DNA of 64,000 nt from Dimargaris cristalligena. Its lineage: Eukaryota; Kickxellomycota; Dimargaritomycetes; Dimargaritales; Dimargaritaceae. The notes under the pieces are model-generated. The model did not search any database. It saw only the letters and a list, made by a program, of their open reading frames with translations, and was not told where the DNA came from. Of this stretch, positions 33,101 through 41,709 are shown one piece after another (position 1 is the first letter of the stretch; each line of letters begins with the position of its first letter). Both the position numbers and the translations under genes were made by a program. The stretch is from assembly GCA_027576995.1 (NCBI GenBank), contig JANBQC010000026.1, positions 35,780 to 99,779 of the forward strand, given 5' to 3'.

Positions 33101-36100
33101 GGTGTCCTGTTCCTTGGACGGCTCACTCCCGGAATGGTCAGCGACTTCTTCGGACTCCTCGGGTGCATGGAAGGGCATATCTAGAGCGACGGTATCAGCC
33201 AGCGACATTTTCCGTTGAACCGGGGGCCCATCTCCAAACACCAGGTCGTCTTCCGGCACTACGATTGGTTCGGCGGAAGTGGCTGGGGCTCCCTGGTCGG
33301 AAATGAGGGCAAAATGCGAGGGCGATGATGGCCGGGGCTCGGTTCCAACTTCGTGGGTCTCCACGGCCACGGTGCTGGTCTGGATAGAATGGGCCCAGAA
33401 GTGTTGCGGCCCGGCGGTAGGCTCCGGTTGGGATGGATGAACAGCTGTGGCAGTAGCTTTAGACACGGTCGCCGGTGCCGGGTCAGTCTGGCAGGCGCTG
33501 TCCAGGGTAATGGATTGCGGAGCGGATACTTCAGTGGGGTTTAAGGATTCGGCTGGGTCGTGAGATACCGCCTTATGACTGCCTAGCGAGGATGCTGCGA
33601 CTGGGTTGTCCGGTTTACTATCTAAAACGGGTTCCGGCTCCGTTTGGCAAGCGGAATCAACTAGGGCGGCTCGAGAAACCGAACCTGTACTAGAAGCCAC
33701 CGAATCGGGTGACAGCGGCCGTGGGGTATTATTAAGGGCGGGTGGAGGTTGATCGTCGCTTCTTACGAGGGCTTCGACCGTTGCCTCGGGACTGGGGTAG
33801 ACTTCCAAAGGGGAGTCGGGGGAAGGAGACCGCGAGGCGGGTAGATGGAGAATGGCCGGGATAATGGGCGAGACTAACGGTGAAGTTAGCTCGGTTTGAG
33901 CATCCGCCCATCCCGTCAACTCATATGCGCTAACTTGGGTACCCTGGCTCACCTGCTCGATCGGGGCCTTCGCAAACACTTGGGGTTCGTACAGGTCCAC
34001 TTGAATGGACTGGTCGACCTGGGTGATTGGAATAGCAACTTGCTCTGCAAGGACGGGTATATCCACTTGAACCGCCTGATCCACTAGTTTAACGGGGACC
34101 TTCTCGGGCTCTGCAGGCCGGTGCGGGTTTAATGGTCCGGCTTGATCAGACTTCTCAAATCGAACATCACCATGTTCCGGAGAGCTTGGGGTATCCTTCC
34201 GAATTTCCACGGGGTTCTCTAGGTCAGGTAAATTATCTAGGCTACATTGGTCAGTCCGATCGGTTTGAATAGCAACACCCTCCGGAAGACCCAGTGTCCC
34301 GACTGGGATGCTCCGGCCAGATTGCTCCAACCCGACTTCGGCAAGTTCTTGGGGACCGGTCAGGTCTACCTGAATGCATTGGTCGGCCTGTTGAAGGCGA
34401 ATTTCATCCGGGGCGTCTACACCTCGACTGGCTAGTAGAACGGGCGAAACCGGATCGGTGTGTGAATCGAGCACGGGGTGGAGATCGCGTAGCTGAACCT
34501 GGTGGTTCTGGTCGGCCAGAACGACGGCAGGCGGGGGCAGGATAGGATCGGTCTGCACCATAACCTCTACGGTGGATACGGAAGGTATCAATTCGGGAGA
34601 CCGGATCGTTTGGGCGCCGGTTGGGGAGGGTGCCTGGTTAAACAGAGGACGTTGGCAGTGTGAGCAGGGACCAGACTGTCGACTCATTAAGGGGGACTCA
34701 AGCGCGAGATCCCGATCGAAGCGGCTCACGGGGGGCGGAGGCAAATGGCCGAGGGGCGAACCCTCGATATCGCTATCCGGGGGCCTAGGATAGAACTCGA
34801 GAACCCCAGCGACCGGCTTCGTGGCGGTGCTGAGGATATCGCTAAGGGATTGGGCAACGGGTTGGGACCCTTCATTGGGCGACAACCGGCGGCGGGGGGC
34901 GGATTGCCGTCGACCCCGCTGGGTGCGAGATTTGGTCAAGGACTTTTTACGAACACTACGCCCCCGCCGGCGTCCGCCCGTGGACTCCTTGCCGGAGCTG
35001 TAGGTCAGCGGTTGAAGGCTCTCGTCGGGGTCAGTTATACTGCCCGATTCCGATGATTGATCGTCTGGATCGGCCTCAGGAACGTCGCTCAATGATCGGC
35101 CTCGGCCGACGGGCGGGAACACCCTGGCCAGTTGCTTCAACTCGGCTTCCAGGTAGTTATCATTGGGGTTGCCGCCATCGTCGGCAGCCGAAGTAGTTGC
35201 GGCGGATGGGCTATGGGTAGGGCGCAGGAACTGAATGAAATTACGCGACTTCATGGCCAGCTGGCTGGACGGATGGCCCCCCGTAGTCCGGGATGAATCA
35301 GTGAGCTCAGTTGGACCGAATACATCATCCCGATCCTCGGAGGTGGCCCGAGCGGCTCGGGCCAGGACAGCGGAACGACGGGTGCTGGAGGCCAGCCGCG
35401 AACGGCGGGTGGAGGAGCGGGGCTGCGACTGGGACCGAGCCTGGGCCTGGGCCAGGATCTGGTTGTGAGAGTGGCTCTGACGACGAGGGCTCAGAATATT
35501 ATCGTCGTCCTCGGCATCCCGCCAGTCTAGATCAGCGCGCCGGATTCCTTCTACGGGGGGAGGGAAGTCCACGGGTTCGGCTGGGGCCCATAGGGCGGCC
35601 TCGCGGCGTAGATTTTCAATGGTGAGCTGATACTCCTCGACCATACGGTGGAGCTCCATGTTGTCCTGGCGTTCGCGGTGCAGGGTTGAGCGGAGTTTCT
35701 CAATCCGGCGGTGGGCGTGGCCCAGGGACCCGGTTAAGGTTTGCACATGCATCGCCTGGAGACCAGCGGAGGGCACGGACCCCGGGGGCCAGGGGTGGCC
35801 ACTGCCAGTTCGCCGGACGGGAGTCTCAGGGTACTCGGAGAGTGATGGCACCTCGGGATCAACGGGGTCGAAGGGCTCGGGCTCGGGCTCGGCCAGGAGG
35901 GCGGCCGTACTTGGAGATACGGCCGCACTTCCGTCGGATCGACCCCCGGCGCGCTGGATCTTGCCGGCTAGCTCGGCCTTGAGATCGTTAACTTTCTTTT
36001 GGAGGTCGGTCTTGTCCCGCTGCAGGTTAATAAGGTTTTTGCGGGACTGGGCCATTTCCTGTTCGTGCCGGGACCGGTTGTTGAGTAGGCTAGCAGTCAG

Positions 36101-37378
36101 GCGCTCCTCGGTTCCCTTGAGCTGTTCGACCTGCTCATTGGCACTGTGGAAGGAGCGCTGGAGGGTGTCCTTCTCCTTGTTGGACCGCTTGGCCTGTTTC
36201 TTGGCCTCGTCCAGTTCCTTTTTGAGCTCCTGGGCGGTTAGTTGGAGGTCCCAGTTCTGAGTCTCAACCAGCTTGAGTTCCTCGGCGCTCTTTTCTTTTT
36301 GCTTTTTGAGCAAGGCCACCTGCTTGTTCAGTTCCTGGCCATGCTCGTCCAGCGTTTGGCTCTCGAGCTCGACCTCGCTGAGTTTGCTCTGCAAATGGCG
36401 GCACTGCATCAGTAAACCGTTGCCCAGTTTAGAGGCAATGGTCATTTCATCGGTCCAGGCCTTGAGCAGCGTCACGGGATCGGAACTACTCAGGGCCAGG
36501 GCGGCGGGGTGACCCGCCGGGTCCTTGCCCTGTTTGGCCAGGTGATCAAGCAGGTCGCTAATATCGTCCTTGCGCAGGGCGGCGCCGCGGGCCTGATTGA
36601 GGGAAGTGCCCTCCGAGAGGCCCCGCCGGAAAGGCACATTGAATGACCGGAAGAAGGGGGCCATGGATTGGAACTCGCGCTTGACATCGGCAAGGTCCTT
36701 GAGGGCCCGCTGCAAACCCTGGACGGGACCGGGATCAACGCCCTCATCCTCGGGGACTCGTACTAGGTGCAGACCTACGGTGTCGCTGGAGCGGCGGTCG
36801 GGAGGCGGAGGAGCGTTTTCCAGATGGGAGGGCGGTACACTCAGGCTGAAGGAGCGCCGCTTGGGGGTGCCATTGGAGTGGTCCGGGGAGGGGGGACCGG
36901 GGTCGTATCCATCGGGAAGGCTTAGCAGGGGGTCGGAAGGGGAGTTCAATGAGCCGCCGCTGGGTGTATGCAGCTCAAGGTCTTTGATGCGGGCGATCTT
37001 CTGGTCCACTTGGGCAACGAGACTCAAACTAAGCTGTTCGGACATGACGCGGCGGTTATATTCCTCAATCAAATTGGCGCGAAGTTCGTTGATAAATTGG
37101 CCGAGGCTGGCTTTGGAGAAGTTGTCCCATTGGGGAGTGGCGGGATCGTCGGGCGGGGGTTCGACCGGGGCGGGGGTCGGTACGGCCAGCCGCTGCAGCT
37201 CCACCGTCTCCTTGGAGACGGAGCGACGGTGGGGTGGTTTAGTCTTGGTGGCAGAGCGCAGGCTACCCTGGCTGGGGGGCCTTTTGAGGGAGGCGGAGGA
37301 CGGACGGCTCTTGCCGGTGCGAACCGAGCTGGGCCGTGCGGCCTTGGAGCCATCCTGGGGGGGCTCCTTGGCGGACAT
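30194..37378 (-). CDS. NUM1: Num1/ApsA/Mcp5-type cortical anchor with PH domain
   Basis: A single exon of 2394 residues from an ATG at 37378. The N-terminal third has coiled coils (about 95-135, 330-480 and a conserved-looking 535-600 segment with AHRRIEKLRSTLHRE), the region that in this family contacts dynein and mitochondria. The middle (~600-1900) is low-complexity Ser/Pro-rich. A Num1/Mcp5-type PH domain lies at about 1945-2075 (VGEFMWKST...KTIHWSP...IKDIRLV) and binds PI(4,5)P2 at the plasma membrane. Basic Ser-rich tail follows. By family, it anchors dynein and mitochondria to the cortex to position nuclei. Two odd features are: about eleven QT/QVD peptide motifs between residues ~940 and 1685 that resemble dynein light chain LC8 sites, and two CxxC motifs (~895 and ~1505) of unknown role. 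Confidence 0.92.
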   Translation of the reverse strand: MSAKEPPQDGSKAARPSSVRTGKSRPSSASLKRPPSQGSLRSATKTKPPHRRSVSKETVELQRLAVPTPAPVEPPPDDPATPQWDNFSKASLGQFINELRANLIEEYNRRVMSEQLSLSLVAQVDQKIARIKDLELHTPSGGSLNSPSDPLLSLPDGYDPGPPSPDHSNGTPKRRSFSLSVPPSHLENAPPPPDRRSSDTVGLHLVRVPEDEGVDPGPVQGLQRALKDLADVKREFQSMAPFFRSFNVPFRRGLSEGTSLNQARGAALRKDDISDLLDHLAKQGKDPAGHPAALALSSSDPVTLLKAWTDEMTIASKLGNGLLMQCRHLQSKLSEVELESQTLDEHGQELNKQVALLKKQKEKSAEELKLVETQNWDLQLTAQELKKELDEAKKQAKRSNKEKDTLQRSFHSANEQVEQLKGTEERLTASLLNNRSRHEQEMAQSRKNLINLQRDKTDLQKKVNDLKAELAGKIQRAGGRSDGSAAVSPSTAALLAEPEPEPFDPVDPEVPSLSEYPETPVRRTGSGHPWPPGSVPSAGLQAMHVQTLTGSLGHAHRRIEKLRSTLHRERQDNMELHRMVEEYQLTIENLRREAALWAPAEPVDFPPPVEGIRRADLDWRDAEDDDNILSPRRQSHSHNQILAQAQARSQSQPRSSTRRSRLASSTRRSAVLARAARATSEDRDDVFGPTELTDSSRTTGGHPSSQLAMKSRNFIQFLRPTHSPSAATTSAADDGGNPNDNYLEAELKQLARVFPPVGRGRSLSDVPEADPDDQSSESGSITDPDESLQPLTYSSGKESTGGRRRGRSVRKKSLTKSRTQRGRRQSAPRRRLSPNEGSQPVAQSLSDILSTATKPVAGVLEFYPRPPDSDIEGSPLGHLPPPPVSRFDRDLALESPLMSRQSGPCSHCQRPLFNQAPSPTGAQTIRSPELIPSVSTVEVMVQTDPILPPPAVVLADQNHQVQLRDLHPVLDSHTDPVSPVLLASRGVDAPDEIRLQQADQCIQVDLTGPQELAEVGLEQSGRSIPVGTLGLPEGVAIQTDRTDQCSLDNLPDLENPVEIRKDTPSSPEHGDVRFEKSDQAGPLNPHRPAEPEKVPVKLVDQAVQVDIPVLAEQVAIPITQVDQSIQVDLYEPQVFAKAPIEQVSQGTQVSAYELTGWADAQTELTSPLVSPIIPAILHLPASRSPSPDSPLEVYPSPEATVEALVRSDDQPPPALNNTPRPLSPDSVASSTGSVSRAALVDSACQTEPEPVLDSKPDNPVAASSLGSHKAVSHDPAESLNPTEVSAPQSITLDSACQTDPAPATVSKATATAVHPSQPEPTAGPQHFWAHSIQTSTVAVETHEVGTEPRPSSPSHFALISDQGAPATSAEPIVVPEDDLVFGDGPPVQRKMSLADTVALDMPFHAPEESEEVADHSGSEPSKEQDTARPVVIPVPVSIRSPVPTIPLPALPPEATARAVEPRPQTPPGHSRSASQVDSPAGDPLAARCTSPANRSPTFGGNSAPVLMCAHCHATTLVPWTPVDGLFGSHPEIALRSRDQLPHLHDRNYAQAVSDVSRTLQHHVRRRSEGFLMTLYGKSPARDPLVSVSDDDSAARSEPTPPLHPQIIALRSVLPSTQILRNHASFSSTVTTSTSASHYTAEEGPAAPISTTESGPYPAVRHTRSVSTHLAEGNPTLSSVATQTDEVVVLPAPRSHGPYPPSITAVPLPPRPTTPPPASLLAKVRSMPFATSLGRSSRGPARPTAAELMPPPHPPPATHAKPPLPTTSSTLITGRTNLRAYGSVNNIAQLAAFGSSTPRPADQSVLEMDSAPPLSLDQIMSATAVTTSDGGTLSVPSPGARPVVRTQSDHALTHRTPDLVVTTAPFSSEPDHDHNHPPTPSNSSVSGQVPSTVPSPHVIGVSNRLVTAPANRGTMVSSGHVMFEDGPSTATTRPRSMPLNAASDMVLSTNPLIIHAITQTMVGEFMWKSTRSKGVGVAKERRHLRFFWIHPYTKTIHWSPKEPGADRSYMPTRTLVKSKSAFIKDIRLVADYQHTRDGDSASHSFVVTTNDRELKFKATSRVRHDIWSQSLSFLLTRPVLPSATNGRGASTPSAPRQRDQVLTHPNANTTNMSIAVPSAYDFGASHSGYDESPQPQSHTPHISDPVPAIHVDGPDGESSGSSSRGRGGGSGSGSGTQSLFKKGSYGFLLNKFSPYLPSPAGGSQDRSGSQRRAARGGPADSELDSPPWTGSSQARSRDGSRPASVNVTPSGTHRHSHKATNTGQAKNRRFILSPPAMAALVPRRHSSNALSNDALAAESADMGPLPAKPRIVVHPPSSSRQPESADILSPDTKATPARRKLIASLFSTGGRHSSSAHAEVDNAVPIGEFADGTMGPASRELNQDPSAPRTSIIIP
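32324..34561 (-). other. Array of LC8-binding-like QT/QVD motifs within the Num1-like protein
   Basis: Short peptides centred on Q-T or Q-V-D occur at 34547-34561 (MVQTD), 34363-34380 (CIQVDL), 34258-34275 (AIQTDR), 34063-34080 (AVQVDI), 33991-34011 (SIQVDL), 33924-33947 (GTQVS), 33889-33903 (AQTEL), 33637-33654 (ACQTEP), 33481-33500 (ACQTDP), 33376-33396 (SIQTS) and 32324-32344 (ATQTD). The published LC8 consensus classes are (K/R)xTQT and GIQVD. Several of the surrounding blocks share a VDQ-S/A-I/V-QVD framework of about 25-35 residues, so they look like degenerate tandem repeats. Binding is inferred, not shown. Confidence 0.6.
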
Positions 37379-38939
37379 TGAAAGGGCAGACCCCGCGGGG
37401 TTCGAACGAGGGGGGGCGGTTAACGAAGGCGAAAGCGGGTGGAGATGGCGCGGGGGGGGACAGAGACTAAGGAGGCGAGGGGAGGCTAGTGAGTAAGGGT
37501 TAGGGAGAAATAAGAGAAGGAAAGTATAGAGATAGAAATAAAGAAAGAAGGAAACAAAACAGCCCGCTGAGATGGACCTCTGAGGCAGCCCGTCGCAAAA
37601 CCCAGGTGAGGCGGATCGGCAAGCGGAGATGAACCTTGGCCAGTGAGAGCGGTTCGCTTTTTTTTAAGGTTGTTATTTCAAAACATTCCCCTGGGGCGGG
37701 AACGGCAACCGGAACTGCCCTGGCCCTCCTCTCCCGTATCCCATCCCCGTTGGGCCTTCGTTTCCCCTTGCCCTATGGATACGGATATAATATATATATA
37801 TATATATATTATATTATATATATTGTATAGATCTGTGCTAATCAAAATCCCCCCTCTTTCCCTTATAATCCCAGCGTGCCCCTCCTTTTTAAAAAATCCT
37901 CATCTGCAGGTCGACGCAGTACCAGTTCGTAGTTGAGTCACCCGCTGTTCGTCTGCCTCCACGAGACCTCCCGATTATAGCCCTTCTATTTCCCTTCCTT
38001 CCCAGTCCCGTGTATCATTCACTTACATGCACCCTTTATGTAACCCCTTCGTGACCCTCCACTTCGCTCAGATTAGTGGAGTAGCGTAGAATCTACGAAT
38101 ACCTACGTCGTTCATTTTCCCTACCGGTCGAATAAGAAATGGTAAGAAAAGTCAGTGCTGGGCAAAAAGTGGACAATGCCACTGTGGCAGAGGTGGGGAA
38201 AAGGACGGGCTACTGGCATGCCCTCCACCCAGGAAACCTCACACACTACTAGTAACCCCCTCCCCTCTCTCGCCACCTCAGCCAGTTACCGCTGGAACAT
38301 ATAGCAATACTAAAGGTGTATTTATGGATTAGGAATGTCCCCGGACTGGAGATATAATAAGCATGCAGGACCGGGTGGGTAGACGTGAATTGCGTAACAG
38401 ACTGATAATACGATATGACTTCCAAAACAGCAGTGAACTAAACGAAAGAAGCCGAAAGAAAAAAACAATAACAACCTGGCATGGGCCGCGAAGGCGGGGG
38501 GGGAAGGGGGTAACAAGCATAAAAAACAAACCACTCGCCCAGAGGCACTTCACACACACACATACACACAGATACACAGGTACGGATAAACATGAATTCG
38601 ATCATATACTCATCATATGAAATAAACTAACAAGGTAGTAAAAATAATGAATAAAACCCCACCCCTTGGGAAGGGCAGATTAGAATGGGTTGCCAGCGAC
38701 TGGGCCCTCGTGGTCGGCGAAGTGGTTATTTCCTATGATACGGGATTAATGAGGTGCGCATGGTAAAATAAAAGGGAAGTTTTCCCATAGACATAACAAT
38801 GGAAAGACATGGTGGTTAGGTGGGTTGTGGTGGTGGCCAAGTAGCTTAGAGTAAAGGGTTCCAAATTGGCCCCTCCCTTCTCAGCACGAGGGTGGGTGCG
38901 CTACACAAGCCCATCTATAATTGGCCGGTTGAGTGTTAC
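37379..38939. other. Intergenic region between the Num1-like and syntaxin genes
   Basis: Both genes run leftwards, so this holds the Num1-like 5' region and the syntaxin 3' UTR. A TA-rich microsatellite lies at 37786-37824 and a short CA run at 38551-38578. No gene was recognised. Confidence 0.45.
37786..37824. repeat. (TA)n-type AT-rich microsatellite
   Basis: A near-perfect TA run of almost 40 bases with a few TATTA interruptions, seen directly. Confidence 0.85.
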
Positions 38940-40183
38940 TTACTTGACGGAAAATACAACGGCGAGCACAATGGCAATGATGATGAGAATAACAATAATG
39001 GTCAGGATCCACAGCTTCTTGCGGGTCCGCTTACGGATGGAGATGGCCTTTTCCACCTGCTCGTTGGCCGCGGCAGTGTCGGTCACCGTGTTACCCACTT
39101 GGACTTCGATATTGTCAATGACTTCCTGTTGCGCGTGGACCATTTCGTTAAGACGGACAAACAAGGCGTTTAGCTCCAGGGCCTTCTTCTCGATCTGGCG
39201 CATCTCCAGCTGGCGGGTTTCCACTTCCCGCATCACCCGGCGGGCATCGCCTACTCGGGTGGAAGAAAGCAGCGACTGGGTAAACACCTGGCCGGCCCGT
39301 TCGTCATCCAGGGCCTGCTCAATTTCCTCGTCGGTGGCCAGGGGCTTAGCCACCTTGTATTGCCGCTTGAGACGGTCGCGGGATTTGTTCCAATAGACGT
39401 CCTCCAACTCACGGTAGCGCTCAATAACCTCCTGGAATCGACGAGTGACGGCGGCGGTTCGACCCTTGCGGGCCGCCGTGTCGGGAGCACCCACGGGGAG
39501 TCGCTGGTTCTCAGTGGTAAGCTCCTCCAGACCGCCCTGGGCCCGGCGGATGAGCTGATCGATTTCGGTACTGACTTGGTCGCGCTCTTGCCGGCAGCGG
39601 TTGGACTGGTCCTCCCCGACAGCCTGTAAGGTCCGCTGGTTTAAGCGATCAACCTGGTCAACCTGCTGCTGGATGGCTTCGAGCTCCTGCTCAATACCAC
39701 GAATCTAACGAGAGAACCCCCGATACAGCCAATGAAGAATGGTGGCCATAGGGTTAGCCATGGGGGTAAGTGAGCGAGCAAAAGGGCACCGGGGTGTAAA
39801 CAGGAAGATGGAAGCAGAAAGAGAAAGGGTATGGGTAGCTGCTCCGCCGTTTAACTTCCATGGGCATTATATATCTATTTGTATGTGTATGTGTGAATAT
39901 ATGCATATATGCCAAACGTACCTGCTCGTGGAAGCCGCTGGGATCGGACCCAGCGGGGTTAAGGTTTCCCATTTCAAGGGAAGCGGGGGCGGGGTAGTAA
40001 CCGTCGCCCGGTTGGGCCTCGGCCTAGAAGGGGGGGGAAGTAGGGGTTAGAGGGTTAGTCTACGGGACCTCAGTGGGAGAAGCCGGAAACACGAACGCGG
40101 GAATGGTAATTGCTAGAAACACCACATATATATATATATATATATATACTTACTCTAAATTCCCCCAGGCGGTCACGACTCAT
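38940..40183 (-). CDS. SSO1: Plasma-membrane Qa-SNARE syntaxin (Sso1/Psy1 type)
   Basis: Three exons on the minus strand join in phase 0: 40183-40154 (10 codons), 40023-39922 (34 codons) and 39704-38940. They encode 298 residues, close to yeast Sso1. After a short Gly/Pro-rich N-terminus comes the Habc three-helix region (~45-175). The SNARE motif spans ~204-268, with its zero-layer Gln at about 236 in AQQEVID, preceding the NIEVQVGN stretch. A basic juxtamembrane patch (RKRTRKK) and a 23-residue Ile/Val/Leu transmembrane anchor end three residues before the stop. The protein should form the target-membrane SNARE complex with a SNAP-25-like protein (Sec9) and synaptobrevin for exocytosis, regulated by Sec1/Munc18 binding to the closed form. 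The stop sits at the acceptor-like sequence AAGTAAGTAA, a chance donor match. Confidence 0.95.
40126..40148. repeat. (TA)n microsatellite in intron 1 of the syntaxin gene
   Basis: Twenty-odd bases of alternating T and A directly beside the GTAAGT donor of the first intron. Confidence 0.85.
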
Positions 40184-40480
40184 GCTGTTCGGTGACGGCC
40201 AATACGGGAGGTGAAAAGAATAAAAGAAAGGAAGTTCAGATGGAGAAAGGAACGGAAATGCACAATGGGGGGAGATTTTCTTTCGGATGAAACAAGCACT
40301 GGAGAAGAGGTTCAAGTGCCAGTGGTAATAGTAGAGCCAGGAGAACAATTAAAAAAATGAAGGCTGGGGAGGGAGAGTATTATGCCACTTTCCCTCGTCT
40401 TACTATAGTTATAGTGGTTTTTAGACTGAGGGAGAGAGAGAAGTGAGCTGTGTGGGTTGTTTTACTCTTCCCCACGCGGC

Positions 40481-40499
40481 TCTCTCTCTCTCTCTCTCT
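40481..40499. repeat. (TC)n microsatellite upstream of the syntaxin gene
   Basis: Nineteen bases of alternating T and C, about 300 bases upstream of the syntaxin start codon. Confidence 0.85.
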
Positions 40500-40719
40500 G
40501 CCAAGCTAGCTGAGACGGGGTTTCAGCTGCGCTAGCCCACGGGCCACTGCCAACGTCAGCGTCAGCCCACAGCGACAAGGGGGCAGTAGTTTTAGACACG
40601 CGCAGGTAAGTTTTATTATGCTATTTTGTAATGCTATATAGAATATGCAGGAATTATGGAACTAGTCCAAATGAAATCCAACGGGAAATGGAACAAAAGA
40701 AGGACTTCTCTAAACAACA

Positions 40720-40980
40720 TTACCGGCCGTGTCCGGGGAGGTGGTATGATGGGCAATCCTGCGGGTTACGGGGGTCGATGGCGCACCGCCGAACGAGCGT
40801 TACTCGCCGCGGGTGAAGGACCTGGATGCCGGAATGGACATGTTCACTTTGGGCCGTGGCCCACCCGGAACCGTTGGCGGCACTGGCGGGCGAAGGCTCA
40901 CGCTTGACTAAAGGTCCGGCCACAGCCAACGCGAGGCAGGAAACTAGCAGAGAAAATACGGTAGCCGTCGTGGGTTGCAT
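40720..40980 (-). CDS. Small secreted peptide precursor with dibasic cleavage sites
   Basis: An 86-residue minus-strand ORF from an ATG at 40980. Residues 1-21 form a good signal peptide (VFSLLVSCLALAVAG core). They are followed at once by LVKR (26-27), a typical Kex2 site, and later by two further dibasic pairs, RR at 58-59 and RR at 64-65. The piece after the last RR is 21 residues with two cysteines (66 and 76) and is rich in Pro. A TATAAA box on the same strand at 41102-41097, about 117 bases upstream, supports real transcription. I do not recognise a family. It could be a secreted peptide or pheromone-like precursor, or an effector. An alternative downstream intron (donor-like GGCCGGTAATG near the stop) cannot be excluded. 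Confidence 0.5.
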   Translation of the reverse strand: MQPTTATVFSLLVSCLALAVAGPLVKREPSPASAANGSGWATAQSEHVHSGIQVLHPRRVTLVRRCAIDPRNPQDCPSYHLPGHGR

Positions 40981-41709
40981 AGCTATAGCTGGTGGATAGT
41001 ATAAAAAATAGTAGTGGTAGTAGTAGTGGTAATAGTGGCCAAGTGATAACGAAGAAGGTGGTTGTTGTGCCGAAAGACAGGGCGGCTCGGGCGGCATTTA
41101 TAGCCCGGACGGCCGTTTGCATGGGCTTCTACGAACGAGCCTTCGTTACACCAGCCCCCCTCCCCCTTTACCTCGCCTAGTAGGATGCTCCCGCTGATGA
41201 AGCACAGTGTACTACATTGCCCTTACCGGCCCGTAAGTCTGGCTATCGTTGGACATTTCTTCGCCCTTGAGAAGAAGACAGCGCCCTTCCTTTGTTACCC
41301 CCTCGCAGTTCCCGGTCCCCGCGAGCTGGCCCCCGGCTTTGTTGTTTCTCTCTTTTACAGTTCACCTGCTCTAGAGTTGAGAACGAGGGGGGAGGGGATT
41401 CCGTCGTTCTCTTGGCCGCTCCTCTTCTTCCTGCTGCCCCCCCCTCTTTCCCTTGCCGACTAGCAACCCTTCGGGCGGGTGCGTTTATGATTGCCCTCGC
41501 ATACTCCGGACCCCCCATTGTTATGGACCGGCTGGCTTCATAGTCGAAAAGGGGCCCATGAAAATGGGTAGGGTAATGGTTGTTTATTCGAGCACCGTGT
41601 GCCCATTGACGAGTTGGCTGGCAAGAAGAAGAGGGCGAGGCTAGAGCGGATGAAATGGGCGAGATAAGAGGGGGCGAGGACAGAGGGTTCCGATCAACCT
41701 CCCAGTAAA
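40981..41709. other. Intergenic region between two minus-strand genes
   Basis: It holds the promoter of the secreted peptide gene (TATAAA at 41097-41102) and the 3' side of the MARVEL-like gene. ORFs here are out of frame with both and show no domain. Confidence 0.4.
41097..41102 (-). promoter_or_regulatory. TATA box candidate for the small secreted peptide gene
   Basis: Perfect TATAAA on the minus strand in the GC-rich context GGGCTATAAATGCC, 117 bases before the ATG. Confidence 0.5.
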
